From Ensifer sesbaniae (lineage in GTDB: Bacteria; Pseudomonadota; Alphaproteobacteria; Rhizobiales; Rhizobiaceae): a DNA stretch of 64,000 bases. Positions within the stretch are counted from its first letter, which is position 1. Every line of letters starts with the position of its first letter. The DNA is taken from positions 62,001 through 126,000 of the forward strand of contig NZ_JABEKU010000004.1 in NCBI RefSeq assembly GCF_013283665.1, written 5' to 3'. Both the position numbers and the translations under genes were made by a program. Under the pieces are notes generated by a model, which made no database searches, was not told where the DNA came from, and was given only the letters and a program-made list of their open reading frames with translations. This document shows positions 9,530 through 16,598 of the stretch, in pieces.

Positions 9530-9720
9530 ATGCTGCATTCCTGGGCGGCCATCACCAGAGGGATACCCGTGTTCTCAAAGGGGCACGGGCTCATCAACTC
9601 GGCCGGCGGCTGTTTGCGCGATCTGACGCGCAAGGCGGAGCGCGGCGAGTTTTCGCCCGGTCCAATGTTGATGGCACCGATGCGCCCGAATGCTCCGACC
9701 AGGCCATGCATTGTGACGAT
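9530..9720 (+). pseudogene. repC: Second repC 3'-end fragment
   Basis: The segment encodes a RepC C-terminal signature (CLRDLTRKAERGEF, then PGPMLMAPMRPN). It is clearly related to, but different from, the first repC remnant ending at 7867, so it comes from another repC lineage rather than a recent duplication. No upstream repC sequence remains. The two fragments bracket the membrane protein/HEPN pair. Confidence 0.65.
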
Positions 9721-10342
9721 CCCTTGTTGCCTCCGATCGAGCGATCCGGATGTTTGGCGCGGCCTGCTCCGTGTCGTTGTTCTGGCGTAGCTGTTAAGCT
9801 AAATGCAACGATTTCATGGTTAAAAATCGGTAAACGGAAGTGAGGTGGCTTCTCGCTTCCGCTGATTTTGCACAGTTCGGCATCGATAACTGACGAGTAT
9901 CGATAGTGACGGATTTCGACTCCCGTGAAGCCTCTCCATTGCGAAATCCTCACCCGTCCGGCCCACTGCGCTCCTATAGGGCGCCGAGCGGAAAGCGGGG
10001 AGGCATGGCTGGTGAAATGAGCCCGGTGATTCCGAGTTCTTTGTGGTCACCCGCTTCGTCCGGTTACTGGCTTGTGCGCGCAGACTGCCGAGGCTGACCT
10101 GACACAAAGGACCGCGGCCTGGGCCAGAACATCTGGACGGTCGCCTTTTCCGGCTTCTCCACTTCATGAGGAGAGCGCGCGGGAGCTGGACGCCATTCCG
10201 TGGTGCGCACGTGAGCAACGAGGCAGCCGCCGGCGGCCCTCGCGTGCCCGTGATCGGTGCAGTGTCGACGGATTCCATTAGTCGGACTTTTCAATCGCCG
10301 AGAATTCGGCTTAATGCTCGAGAAAGTCGGAGGGGGTGGGCG
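9721..10342. other. Stretch without recognisable gene
   Basis: Several overlapping short frames exist on both strands, but none shows a recognisable motif or a good start. The last 40 bases before 10343 contain the GGAGGGGG ribosome site of the SLATT gene. I see no RNA gene or clear terminator here. Confidence 0.4.
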
Positions 10343-11008
10343 ATGAATTTACAAATGCAGCCGCAGCAGGAGACCGCTCGCGAGAAACTTCTAAAAGATA
10401 TGAAGCGAACGAAGGGGGTCCGCTTCAATGCCTCAATACGTATCGAGGAAACCGAGCGAAAACGAACTTCCAGTACCGCTTATGCATCTGCGGCAGTTGT
10501 TGTTCTCACGCTTTTGCCGGTGTTTTTTCCAATGCCCCAGTGGGTGGAAAATGCGATTGCATTGACCACCGTCGGTTTTTCAATCTTTATCCTCGCGTCG
10601 TCATTGCTCCAATCAGCGAACGCAGGCCCCGTTAAGGCAGACCAACTTCATCGCTGCGCCCTAGAGGTGAATTCTCTAAGACGGGAGCTGTTGGCCAAAC
10701 CACACGATGATGCCGAGTCGCTTTGGAGCTTCTCCAGCCGTTACGACGAGATCCTCAGGCGCTACAATGTCAACCACGACACTGTAGATTATGACAAATA
10801 CAGACTTGAGCACCCTGATGAGTTTCCGTCCGTTGCTGCAGAGGACACCGCATCCGCCCGCAAGGCTATTAGTCGAACCGACCATGCGCTGAACATCTTC
10901 ATGACGACCGTTGTTACAATTACCACAGGCTTAACTGCATTGGCTGTAGGTTCGCCGCTCTTTTCAGACATAATCAACGGCGTCTTGAGGTCGTTTGGCT
11001 TGCAATGA
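10343..11008 (+). CDS. SLATT-domain membrane protein (candidate pore-forming defence effector)
   Basis: 221 residues from ATG 10343, which has a strong GGAGG-type ribosome site; the open frame upstream is not needed. A short amphipathic N terminus is followed by two adjacent membrane segments (about 47-63 and 68-89), then the signature LHRCALEVNSLRREL (102-116), a helical cytoplasmic part and a third hydrophobic segment (184-203). This matches SLATT-type (SMODS/SLOG-associating 2TM) proteins, predicted to form membrane pores when activated by nucleotide-signal or reverse-transcriptase defence systems. No sensor or nucleotide synthase is next to it on the same strand. It converges on the CBASS operon with 78 bp between the gene ends. 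Whether it works with CBASS is unknown. Confidence 0.6.
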   Translation: MNLQMQPQQETAREKLLKDMKRTKGVRFNASIRIEETERKRTSSTAYASAAVVVLTLLPVFFPMPQWVENAIALTTVGFSIFILASSLLQSANAGPVKADQLHRCALEVNSLRRELLAKPHDDAESLWSFSSRYDEILRRYNVNHDTVDYDKYRLEHPDEFPSVAAEDTASARKAISRTDHALNIFMTTVVTITTGLTALAVGSPLFSDIINGVLRSFGLQ

Positions 11009-11086
11009 GTCAGCCGCCCGGCCACGTCGTCATTGTCGAACTTTTACTTTGAGAGCTTGCAGTATTCGTCGATCGTCGCGCCACCT

Positions 11087-12655
11087 TTAATTGGCAGGTG
11101 CCTCTAAATCCCGCACGACCGCGTTCTTCACCGGAGGAAAGCCCAAGGGCAACGTGAGCGCTGGCGTATAAGACCGATCTCGTCCGCCATCGAAATCGAA
11201 CTCGTACAGGCGAACTGAGCCGAGAACCGTCTGGCGCTGGCCAAGAAAGAAGGTGAACGCGTTGGGCGCGGCGATGAACAGGTGCATGAGGCCTGCGCAA
11301 TCGGCCCTTGCGATACGGGCAGCACTGGTCGCCGCGTCAGCGAGCTCGAATGCGTGGCGACCGCAAGCGACCGACAGGGCGCCAGAGCCTGTGCTCGGTT
11401 TCAAGATCAATAGCCGTCCCACGTTGGGAAGCTTGGCGTTGCAGTACCGGCGCACGTCAGCCGAAACGTCATGCGTCAGGCCGAGTGCGACAGCAAGGTC
11501 AGGCTGATCCGGACGAAGCTCTACGGTTTCCACGGCGAGGGTCGGCCAGCTTGGATCGGAGATCATATCGTCGGCTGCCCAGATGCGTCGGCCCGTGCTC
11601 CGCTGCTCCAGTTCGACTTGGCGGCCAGACTTGATGTTGATAATCGAACCTGCGGCGAAGGCGAGTGTGATGTGAGCATCGAGTGCAAGCCGTAGCCGCG
11701 GCTGATCCTTTGCCGCCGCGAGAAGGAAAGACCGGAGCGCAGGGTACAGCGCGGTCTCCCAATCGCTATCACTGCGAATGTGGCGTTGGTCAAAGGACGG
11801 GATCAGGTCAAGGACGGTGTGACACCGCTCCTCGAGCCGGTCGAAGGCATGCTCGAATGACTTCACACCATAAACACGCGGCCCGCCTTGAGCCGGGCCC
11901 AGCAGGTCCTCGCGCGCGCAGACCGTGCGGAAGCCTGCACGGTCGAACTCGAGGCGCCCTTGCGCCATCCATTGAAAGACGACGTCATCATAGGGGAACG
12001 CGCTCTGGTTCGCGGGTATTCGACGCAACCCGACCAAGCCGAACAGGATGTCCAGGTGATCGCGGATCGCATCGAGCGTGTCTGTGGCCTCGCCGAAGGC
12101 GAGTGTGCGTGCCAGGAGCCGAAGCTCTGTTTCGTCAATGCCGAGGTGCTCCCGCCAGGCCTTACGCACTGTGCCCGCCTTGCTGTTGTCCGTCACGGAG
12201 CCATAGAGCCGCTCAAGCCGCATTGCGCCGGAGCGGTTGCCCACCATCTCACGCAGTGGATCGTTGCGATCAAGCCGCCAGTTGGTCACCAGCTTGAACC
12301 TGACGCCACTCCCCTCGGGGGCATAGGCGAGCTGCGCCTCGCGCGCCCGCTGCAGGAGGGAGCGTGCATTAGCGTTGATAAATCCCGGATCCACGAGATG
12401 CGCGTACCCATAGCTGTCAGGCGTCACGTGCCATTTGCACTGCATATGCTCGCGCCGCAGCGGGTCGCCGTACTGGTCGACCGCGGTCCGTGCTGGGTCG
12501 TACTCGACCCAGATATCATCGAAGCTCTTCGGCCCCGTCTCGAAGCCTACTCGTATGACCGGGCTTTCGGGATCGAGCAGGCGGGCCGCGTGCCACCAGA
12601 AGAGACGCGCCTGAAAGGTATCGCCGTCGCGCCGGACGGTCACCGCCTGCGTCAT
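11087..12655 (-). CDS. CBASS effector: nuclease-like N terminus plus SAVED domain (Cap4-like)
   Basis: 522 residues. Start ATG 12655 has a GAGG ribosome site and lies 10 bp after the upstream ATPase gene; an upstream in-frame start would overlap that gene. Residues 15-75 have an acid-then-QxK arrangement (KSFDDIWVEY at 44-52, QCK at 72-74) typical of restriction-endonuclease-fold domains in Cap4/DUF4297 effectors. Residues 300-520 look like a SAVED domain, with ETVELRPDQPDLAVALGLTH, LPNVGRLLILKP and GLMHLFIAAPNAFTFFLGQ. SAVED domains bind cyclic oligonucleotides made by CD-NTases and switch on the attached effector, here probably DNA cleavage that kills the infected cell. It is the last gene of a four-gene operon. 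The nuclease assignment is less certain than SAVED. Confidence 0.75.
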   Translation of the reverse strand: MTQAVTVRRDGDTFQARLFWWHAARLLDPESPVIRVGFETGPKSFDDIWVEYDPARTAVDQYGDPLRREHMQCKWHVTPDSYGYAHLVDPGFINANARSLLQRAREAQLAYAPEGSGVRFKLVTNWRLDRNDPLREMVGNRSGAMRLERLYGSVTDNSKAGTVRKAWREHLGIDETELRLLARTLAFGEATDTLDAIRDHLDILFGLVGLRRIPANQSAFPYDDVVFQWMAQGRLEFDRAGFRTVCAREDLLGPAQGGPRVYGVKSFEHAFDRLEERCHTVLDLIPSFDQRHIRSDSDWETALYPALRSFLLAAAKDQPRLRLALDAHITLAFAAGSIINIKSGRQVELEQRSTGRRIWAADDMISDPSWPTLAVETVELRPDQPDLAVALGLTHDVSADVRRYCNAKLPNVGRLLILKPSTGSGALSVACGRHAFELADAATSAARIARADCAGLMHLFIAAPNAFTFFLGQRQTVLGSVRLYEFDFDGGRDRSYTPALTLPLGFPPVKNAVVRDLEAPAN

Positions 12656-12665
12656 GACCACGTCC

Positions 12666-13613
12666 TCATGCAGTCGCCTCAGCGTCCCGGAACGGGGGTG
12701 TCGGGATGATGCCGCGCGCGATCTCCACGGCACGTGCGCCGTCCACTGCCCGGGAGGGATAGGCGTCCAGAACGATTGCCGGCAGCAGCCGTTGGGTCAG
12801 ATCCGAGAAGGTGAAGCCGTAGTCGCGAGTACCGCGCTGCGGCCCGGTGGCAGTGACGAGAGCGTCGATGTGATGGCGGCCGAGGCCGATGGGCTCCAGG
12901 CGGCTCGACAGCACGAAGCGGCGCTGCTCCTCGTTGGGGCGAGCGAAGCTCAGAACATCGGCCGCACGCCGCCGCACCGCCGGGTCGAGTGCGCTCAGGC
13001 GATTCGTGCACATGAGCACGGCAGCCGGAAGCTTGGCGTTGGCGATACGATCGATGCCGCGGATGAAAGCGTTCACTCCGGCCCTGTCCTCATGGTGCAT
13101 CTGTGCCGCCTCGCGCGACTGGGCGAGTGCGTCGGCCTCGTCCACGAGAAGGATCACTGCTCCGCGCGCTTTGCCGGAGGCGGACCTCAGCTTGGTCGCC
13201 TCGGCAACCGTGTAGTCGAACGCGGCGGTGAGGAGCTGAGTCATCTCGCCGACGCGGCCCTGGCCGCGGGTCGAGAGGCTCAGCGGCAGAAGGGTGATGT
13301 CAATCTTCTCCTGACGCGCGACCGCATCGCCAATCGTCTCGGCGAGTTCCGTCTTGCCTGAGCCGACGTCGCCGGCGAGCACCACCAGCGGCGGACGGCG
13401 CAGAACCGTGTCAAGGAGGGCCTGGGCACCCGGATGATGCCGCTGCGCCCAGTCCCCGAGACCTCCGGGATTGACGAGAAGGCCGAGAATCTTGGCAAGC
13501 CGACTCTTCTGGTCATCGAGGCCCACGAGACGGGCAAGTCGCGCCTGCGGTTCGAAGTCGGGATAGGTGACGCGACGGTCGAAGAGTTCGTCGAGGGTGG
13601 GCTTGGTGTTCAT
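12666..13613 (-). CDS. cap6: TRIP13/Pch2-like AAA+ ATPase of CBASS (Cap6)
   Basis: 315 residues. It has Walker A GDVGSGKT (81-88), Walker B VILLVDEAD (153-161) and a sensor region (AAVLMCTNRLSALDPAVRRR), making a single AAA+ domain like eukaryotic TRIP13. In type III CBASS, Cap6 remodels the HORMA protein and so shuts down the CD-NTase until phage proteins are sensed. Its ATG overlaps the stop of the HORMA gene (TGATG), which implies translational coupling. All motifs needed for ATP binding and hydrolysis appear intact. Confidence 0.85.
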   Translation of the reverse strand: MNTKPTLDELFDRRVTYPDFEPQARLARLVGLDDQKSRLAKILGLLVNPGGLGDWAQRHHPGAQALLDTVLRRPPLVVLAGDVGSGKTELAETIGDAVARQEKIDITLLPLSLSTRGQGRVGEMTQLLTAAFDYTVAEATKLRSASGKARGAVILLVDEADALAQSREAAQMHHEDRAGVNAFIRGIDRIANAKLPAAVLMCTNRLSALDPAVRRRAADVLSFARPNEEQRRFVLSSRLEPIGLGRHHIDALVTATGPQRGTRDYGFTFSDLTQRLLPAIVLDAYPSRAVDGARAVEIARGIIPTPPFRDAEATA

Positions 13614-14128
13614 CAGAAGCTCCGGACGCTAGCACGGTCGAGAGCTCGACCGCCGGATGAATAAGTGCGGTCATTGGCGAGATAGCCGGTGATTCCAGGT
13701 TCCGGCGCTCCGCTCCGAGAGAAGGGAAGTCCTCTTTCGAAGGCAGAGCGCTCGGCTTCGGCCAGTTGGAACCACGTAGAGGTGTAGGTCATGTAGCTGT
13801 AGAAGGTAGAGCCGCTGATATCGGCTCCGGGGCGGATGCGACCAGGATCGTCGTCATTGGCCGATGCGCCGGCAAGATCCCGAGCGGTGTAGCGCAACGT
13901 CGGCTCGATCCAGTTGCCGTCCCTTTTGAAACCGTAGGTGACGGTCTCGAGATAGCCGGCCTTGAGCATTTCGGTCACCTCGGCTTCGAACTCCGCGATC
14001 TTGGCGTCCGACGGGCTGCTGTAGAAGCGTTGCATGCGCTTCAGGTCGGTCGCGACCTTGGCTGCCATATGCCGGGCGTGGGTGACCGTAAAGGTCGAAC
14101 TTTCCGTGTAGCTGAAGCTGTAGGACAT
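13613..14128 (-). CDS. cap7: Bacterial HORMA-domain protein of CBASS (Cap7)
   Basis: 171 residues, matching the short single-domain bacterial HORMA proteins: MSYSFSYTESSTFTVTHARH at the start, DLKRMQRFY, LETVTYGFKRDGNWIEPTLRY in the middle, a DDDPG turn, and an RSF-containing C terminus that would form the safety belt. In type III CBASS the HORMA protein senses a phage peptide, closes around it, binds the CD-NTase and activates it. It lies between the CD-NTase gene (9 bp upstream) and the TRIP13-like gene, the usual order. Length and motif preservation suggest it is functional. Confidence 0.8.
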   Translation of the reverse strand: MSYSFSYTESSTFTVTHARHMAAKVATDLKRMQRFYSSPSDAKIAEFEAEVTEMLKAGYLETVTYGFKRDGNWIEPTLRYTARDLAGASANDDDPGRIRPGADISGSTFYSYMTYTSTWFQLAEAERSAFERGLPFSRSGAPEPGITGYLANDRTYSSGGRALDRASVRSF

Positions 14129-14137
14129 GGGACGACC

Positions 14138-15103
14138 TCAAGCCTGAAAGGAGGAACCGAAGACCTTCTGCCAATAGGCGGCGGTCAGTTGCTTGGTGGG
14201 GGCGGCAAGCGCCGCGTCGATGGCGTCTCCGGCCTCAAGAGCGGCATCGACGATCGCGTCCGCGTTCGTCGTGGTGTAGAGGCGTGCCACGTTGTTGGCA
14301 GCGTTCACCGGATCGATGATCTGCACCGTGTCGGAGAACGTGCCCACCGACGAGGCGGGGTAATAGTCGCTGAAGACGATCCGCTGCCGGAAATCGGTCC
14401 GGGCGATGTAGGTGAAGAAGTGCTGGAGCGCTTCCGGGTAGTCGGAGAAATCCAGCCCGTCATCGCAGAGCTTGGCGAGGATCATCTCGATCATGAAGGA
14501 CTTGAAACGGAAGCCATCGCGCTCCTGCTTCATGCGCCGGGCCCAGAACTTCGCGAGCCGGACTACCTGCGCGAAATGCTTCTCCTGGGCGCGCTTGCGC
14601 TTGGCTGCGAAATTCAGATGGAGCGGTATGCTCGTCTTCAGAAATGAGCCGTCATCCTGGCTGACGAGGTTCCCGTACCACTGCGGGTCGCCGTCATAAA
14701 GGATCGGCACCACGTCCACGTCGAGCCCCGTGCCGCGGAAGGAGACTGTGACGGAGTAGGTCTGCGGCTGCACCTGATCAGGGCTGAAGTTCGGAAAGGC
14801 CTTGCGCAGCCGCTCGGCCAGGTAGTCGAGCAGTGCCCGCACATCCTTCGGTGCGTCGGCGCCGCTGACATAGCAGGCAACATCAATGTCGTTGAGGGAG
14901 CGAAGCGCCGTGCCCTTCGCGAGGCTGCCCGAAAGCAGCATCTTCTTCAGCGTGAAGTCAGGATGCTCACCGAGATAGCCCTCCAGCTTCTCGCGAAGGC
15001 GCCGGGCCTGCGCCCGATACTCATCCGCCTTGTCCTTCGGCAGGTTCACCTTGTCCTGCGCGAAGGCGGCGATTTCGTCATGACCGACATGCTGCCGTCC
15101 CAT
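14138..15103 (-). CDS. CBASS CD-NTase (cyclic oligonucleotide synthase)
   Basis: 321 residues. Start ATG 15103 follows an AGGAG ribosome site; the frame opens 54 bp earlier without a good site. The polymerase-beta-type active site is intact: GSLAKGT (59-65), D72 and D74 in NDIDVAC, and D128/D130 in LDVDVVP. A helical C-terminal domain follows (LRLAKFWARRMK-like in VRLAKFWARRMKQE, then EMILAKL). These enzymes make cyclic di- or trinucleotides after phage infection. Here the HORMA/TRIP13 pair is expected to gate the enzyme and the SAVED protein to read the product. It is the first gene of the operon, transcribed from the promoter at 15155-15183. The product nucleotide cannot be told from sequence. 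Confidence 0.85.
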   Translation of the reverse strand: MGRQHVGHDEIAAFAQDKVNLPKDKADEYRAQARRLREKLEGYLGEHPDFTLKKMLLSGSLAKGTALRSLNDIDVACYVSGADAPKDVRALLDYLAERLRKAFPNFSPDQVQPQTYSVTVSFRGTGLDVDVVPILYDGDPQWYGNLVSQDDGSFLKTSIPLHLNFAAKRKRAQEKHFAQVVRLAKFWARRMKQERDGFRFKSFMIEMILAKLCDDGLDFSDYPEALQHFFTYIARTDFRQRIVFSDYYPASSVGTFSDTVQIIDPVNAANNVARLYTTTNADAIVDAALEAGDAIDAALAAPTKQLTAAYWQKVFGSSFQA

Positions 15104-15154
15104 ATCCCACTCCTGTTGACCGGCGACCCGGAGGCGGCGGCGTGTTGAGATCAT

Positions 15155-15183
15155 CATATAATGGCTAAAATTTAGCTATTCAA
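15155..15183 (-). promoter_or_regulatory. Predicted CBASS promoter
   Basis: On the minus strand TTGAAT (15178-15183) and TATATG (15155-15160) are separated by 17 bp, a good sigma70 match about 50 bp upstream of the CD-NTase start. The spacer is almost wholly filled by a palindrome, so a bound repressor would block polymerase. Confidence 0.6.
15160..15180. promoter_or_regulatory. Palindromic operator candidate in CBASS promoter
   Basis: AATGGCTAAA and TTTAGCTATT form 10-bp arms around one central A with a single mismatch. A further half-like copy, GGCTATT, lies at about 15197-15203, closer to the divergent promoter. The location inside the CBASS promoter spacer, next to a divergent operon encoding an XRE and an RHH regulator, suggests that one of these binds here. 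Confidence 0.55.
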
Positions 15184-15208
15184 GGGGTGAAGAATTGGCT
15201 ATTCCCCG

Positions 15209-15237
15209 TTGACAAAAATCCATTGATTCTCTATATG
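15209..15237 (+). promoter_or_regulatory. Predicted promoter of the RHH-GNAT-XRE-peptidase operon
   Basis: TTGACA at 15209-15214 and TATATG at 15232-15237 with a 17-bp spacer form a near-consensus sigma70 promoter. It lies 25 bp upstream of the RHH gene start, whose GGAGG ribosome site is at about 15252. Confidence 0.7.
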
Positions 15238-15262
15238 CTGTATCCCAACGACGGAGGATGAG

Positions 15263-15475
15263 ATGACGGCGAAGCGGACAATGACGCTAAACCTCACCGA
15301 CGCCGAGATGCGTGTTCTGGACGAACTGTCAGTCCGGAAAGACATCACAAAGACCGCCGTGCTCCGCCAGGCCCTGCGCCTCTACCAGACGATCGACGCT
15401 CGCGTCGAAAAGGGCGAGAAGCTCCTGTTCGAGAACGAGGCGACGAAGGAGAAGGCGGAGCTGATGCTTCTATGA
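15263..15475 (+). CDS. Ribbon-helix-helix regulator/antitoxin-like protein
   Basis: 70 residues with a GGAGG ribosome site. The N-terminal MTLNLTDAEMRVLDEL, then KDITKTAVLRQALRLYQ, is a ribbon-helix-helix DNA-binding domain like those of CopG/MetJ-type antitoxins. The C-terminal tail is charged and could contact a partner. The stop overlaps the start of the GNAT gene by 4 bp, so the two proteins are probably made together, as in RHH-GNAT toxin-antitoxin pairs. It is the first gene of a four-gene operon divergent from CBASS. It may bind the palindromes in the shared intergenic region; that is inference. Confidence 0.7.
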   Translation: MTAKRTMTLNLTDAEMRVLDELSVRKDITKTAVLRQALRLYQTIDARVEKGEKLLFENEATKEKAELMLL

Positions 15476-16092
15476 CGGTCGATGTCTCGACGATCTATCT
15501 TCTCGACGTCGCGACCGGGGAGAGTGTCGAAGCTGAGCTGCGGGATGCGATCGAACAGGCGCAGCTCGACGATTGGCAGACGAAATGGCAGCCCGCCTTG
15601 CTGGCGGTGCTGCAGGATCTCGCCCGCAAAGGCGTGCCCATGTTGCAATGGCCGCAAAGTTGGCACTGGAATTGGGCGCAGAAAACGGCCCGGGTGCAGG
15701 GTCTCTTGGCTTTTCGCGGGTTCAGCGTTGTTGCTCGTGGTGAGACGCAAGGCCTGGCGCAGGTCGACCTGACAAAGGCGAGCCGGGAACCAAGCCAAGT
15801 CGGCAAGCCGCTGGTCTACCTTGACTATCTTGAGGTCGCGCCTTGGAATCGGCCGGAGTTCGGGGCTGCGCCCCGGCTGCGTGGTGTGGGTTCGGCCCTG
15901 ATCACGGCCGCCGCCTCGTTGAGCCTCGATGAAGGCTTCAAGGGTCGCCTCGGGCTTCATTCGTTGCCCCAAGCGGATGCCTTCTACCGCAAGATTGGGA
16001 TGACCGATCTTGGACAGGACCCGGCGTATCAGAACCTGAGATACTTCGAGATGACCGTCGAGCAGGCTCGTGCGTTCCTCGAAGAGGAGTGA
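15472..16092 (+). CDS. GNAT-family acetyltransferase-like protein
   Basis: 206 residues. The C-terminal half has a GNAT core: VYLDYLEVAPWNRP (strand 4), LRGVGSALITAAASLSLDEG (the acetyl-CoA loop and helix, here RGVGSA rather than the full QxxGxG/A), then LHSLPQADAFYRKIGM. The N-terminal 100 residues are unusual and contain WPQSWHWNW. Its target is unknown. The 4-bp overlap with an RHH gene resembles RHH-GNAT toxin-antitoxin modules, in which the acetyltransferase modifies aminoacyl-tRNA, but it is longer than those toxins (about 160-175 residues). It could instead be a housekeeping-type acetyltransferase carried in the defence regulatory operon. Confidence 0.55.
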   Translation: MTVDVSTIYLLDVATGESVEAELRDAIEQAQLDDWQTKWQPALLAVLQDLARKGVPMLQWPQSWHWNWAQKTARVQGLLAFRGFSVVARGETQGLAQVDLTKASREPSQVGKPLVYLDYLEVAPWNRPEFGAAPRLRGVGSALITAAASLSLDEGFKGRLGLHSLPQADAFYRKIGMTDLGQDPAYQNLRYFEMTVEQARAFLEEE

Positions 16093-16097
16093 GAGCG

Positions 16098-16598
16098 ATG
16101 AAACTTGAACGCAGCAAAGAGTGGTGGATTGCTCGGGCACGTCGTGAAGGCGACGCCGTCATCGGCGCCGGCCTGCTCGCGTTCGACCCGGCAGTTGATG
16201 AGCGCCCATCGGGCGCGCAGAGCGCAGTAGTTGAGGAAACCCGTATCGCCTTCGGCAAGTTCGTGAATTTGATGCGACGCCACCGTGGCTACTCGATGGA
16301 GCAACTGGCTCAGGCGGCCGACCTCGATGCGAGCGAGTTGCTCGTGATCGAGGACGATGTGCACTACGTTCCGGAGCCCCGGACCGTATTCAAGCTGGCG
16401 GAGACCTTCGACGTATCGCAGCGGCGATTGATGCAGCTTGCCGGATTGACGGCGGCGAACGATGCTGGCTTGCGCCAGGAAGCCGTAAGATTCGCCGCGC
16501 GCTCTGAGGCCGTGCAGAAGCTAACCCCCGAGGAAAGCTCAGCACTCGAAGCGTTCGTCGTTGTCCTGAGCGAGCAGGAACCCAAGCGAGTGAAGTGA
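16098..16598 (+). CDS. XRE-family regulator (CapH-like candidate)
   Basis: 166 residues from ATG 16098. Residues 55-110 form a helix-turn-helix of the XRE/Cro type (FGKFVNLMRRHRGYSMEQLA, AADLDASELLVIED, EPRTVFKLAETFDVS). Long flanking helices may dimerise. The stop overlaps the GTG of the metallopeptidase gene (GTGA). XRE regulators paired with ImmA/IrrE peptidases are repressors removed by cleavage (ImmR/ImmA, DdrO/IrrE). For CBASS the equivalent pair is CapH/CapP, which respond to DNA damage. Being divergent from the CBASS operon with a palindrome in the CBASS promoter, this gene is a good CapH candidate. That role is inferred. Confidence 0.65.
   Translation: MKLERSKEWWIARARREGDAVIGAGLLAFDPAVDERPSGAQSAVVEETRIAFGKFVNLMRRHRGYSMEQLAQAADLDASELLVIEDDVHYVPEPRTVFKLAETFDVSQRRLMQLAGLTAANDAGLRQEAVRFAARSEAVQKLTPEESSALEAFVVVLSEQEPKRVK

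Noticed and set aside
11683-14647. Long plus-strand open frames of 200-290 codons opposite the CBASS genes
   Set aside because: They are GC-rich shadows of the minus-strand CBASS genes, with no family motifs and no ribosome sites.
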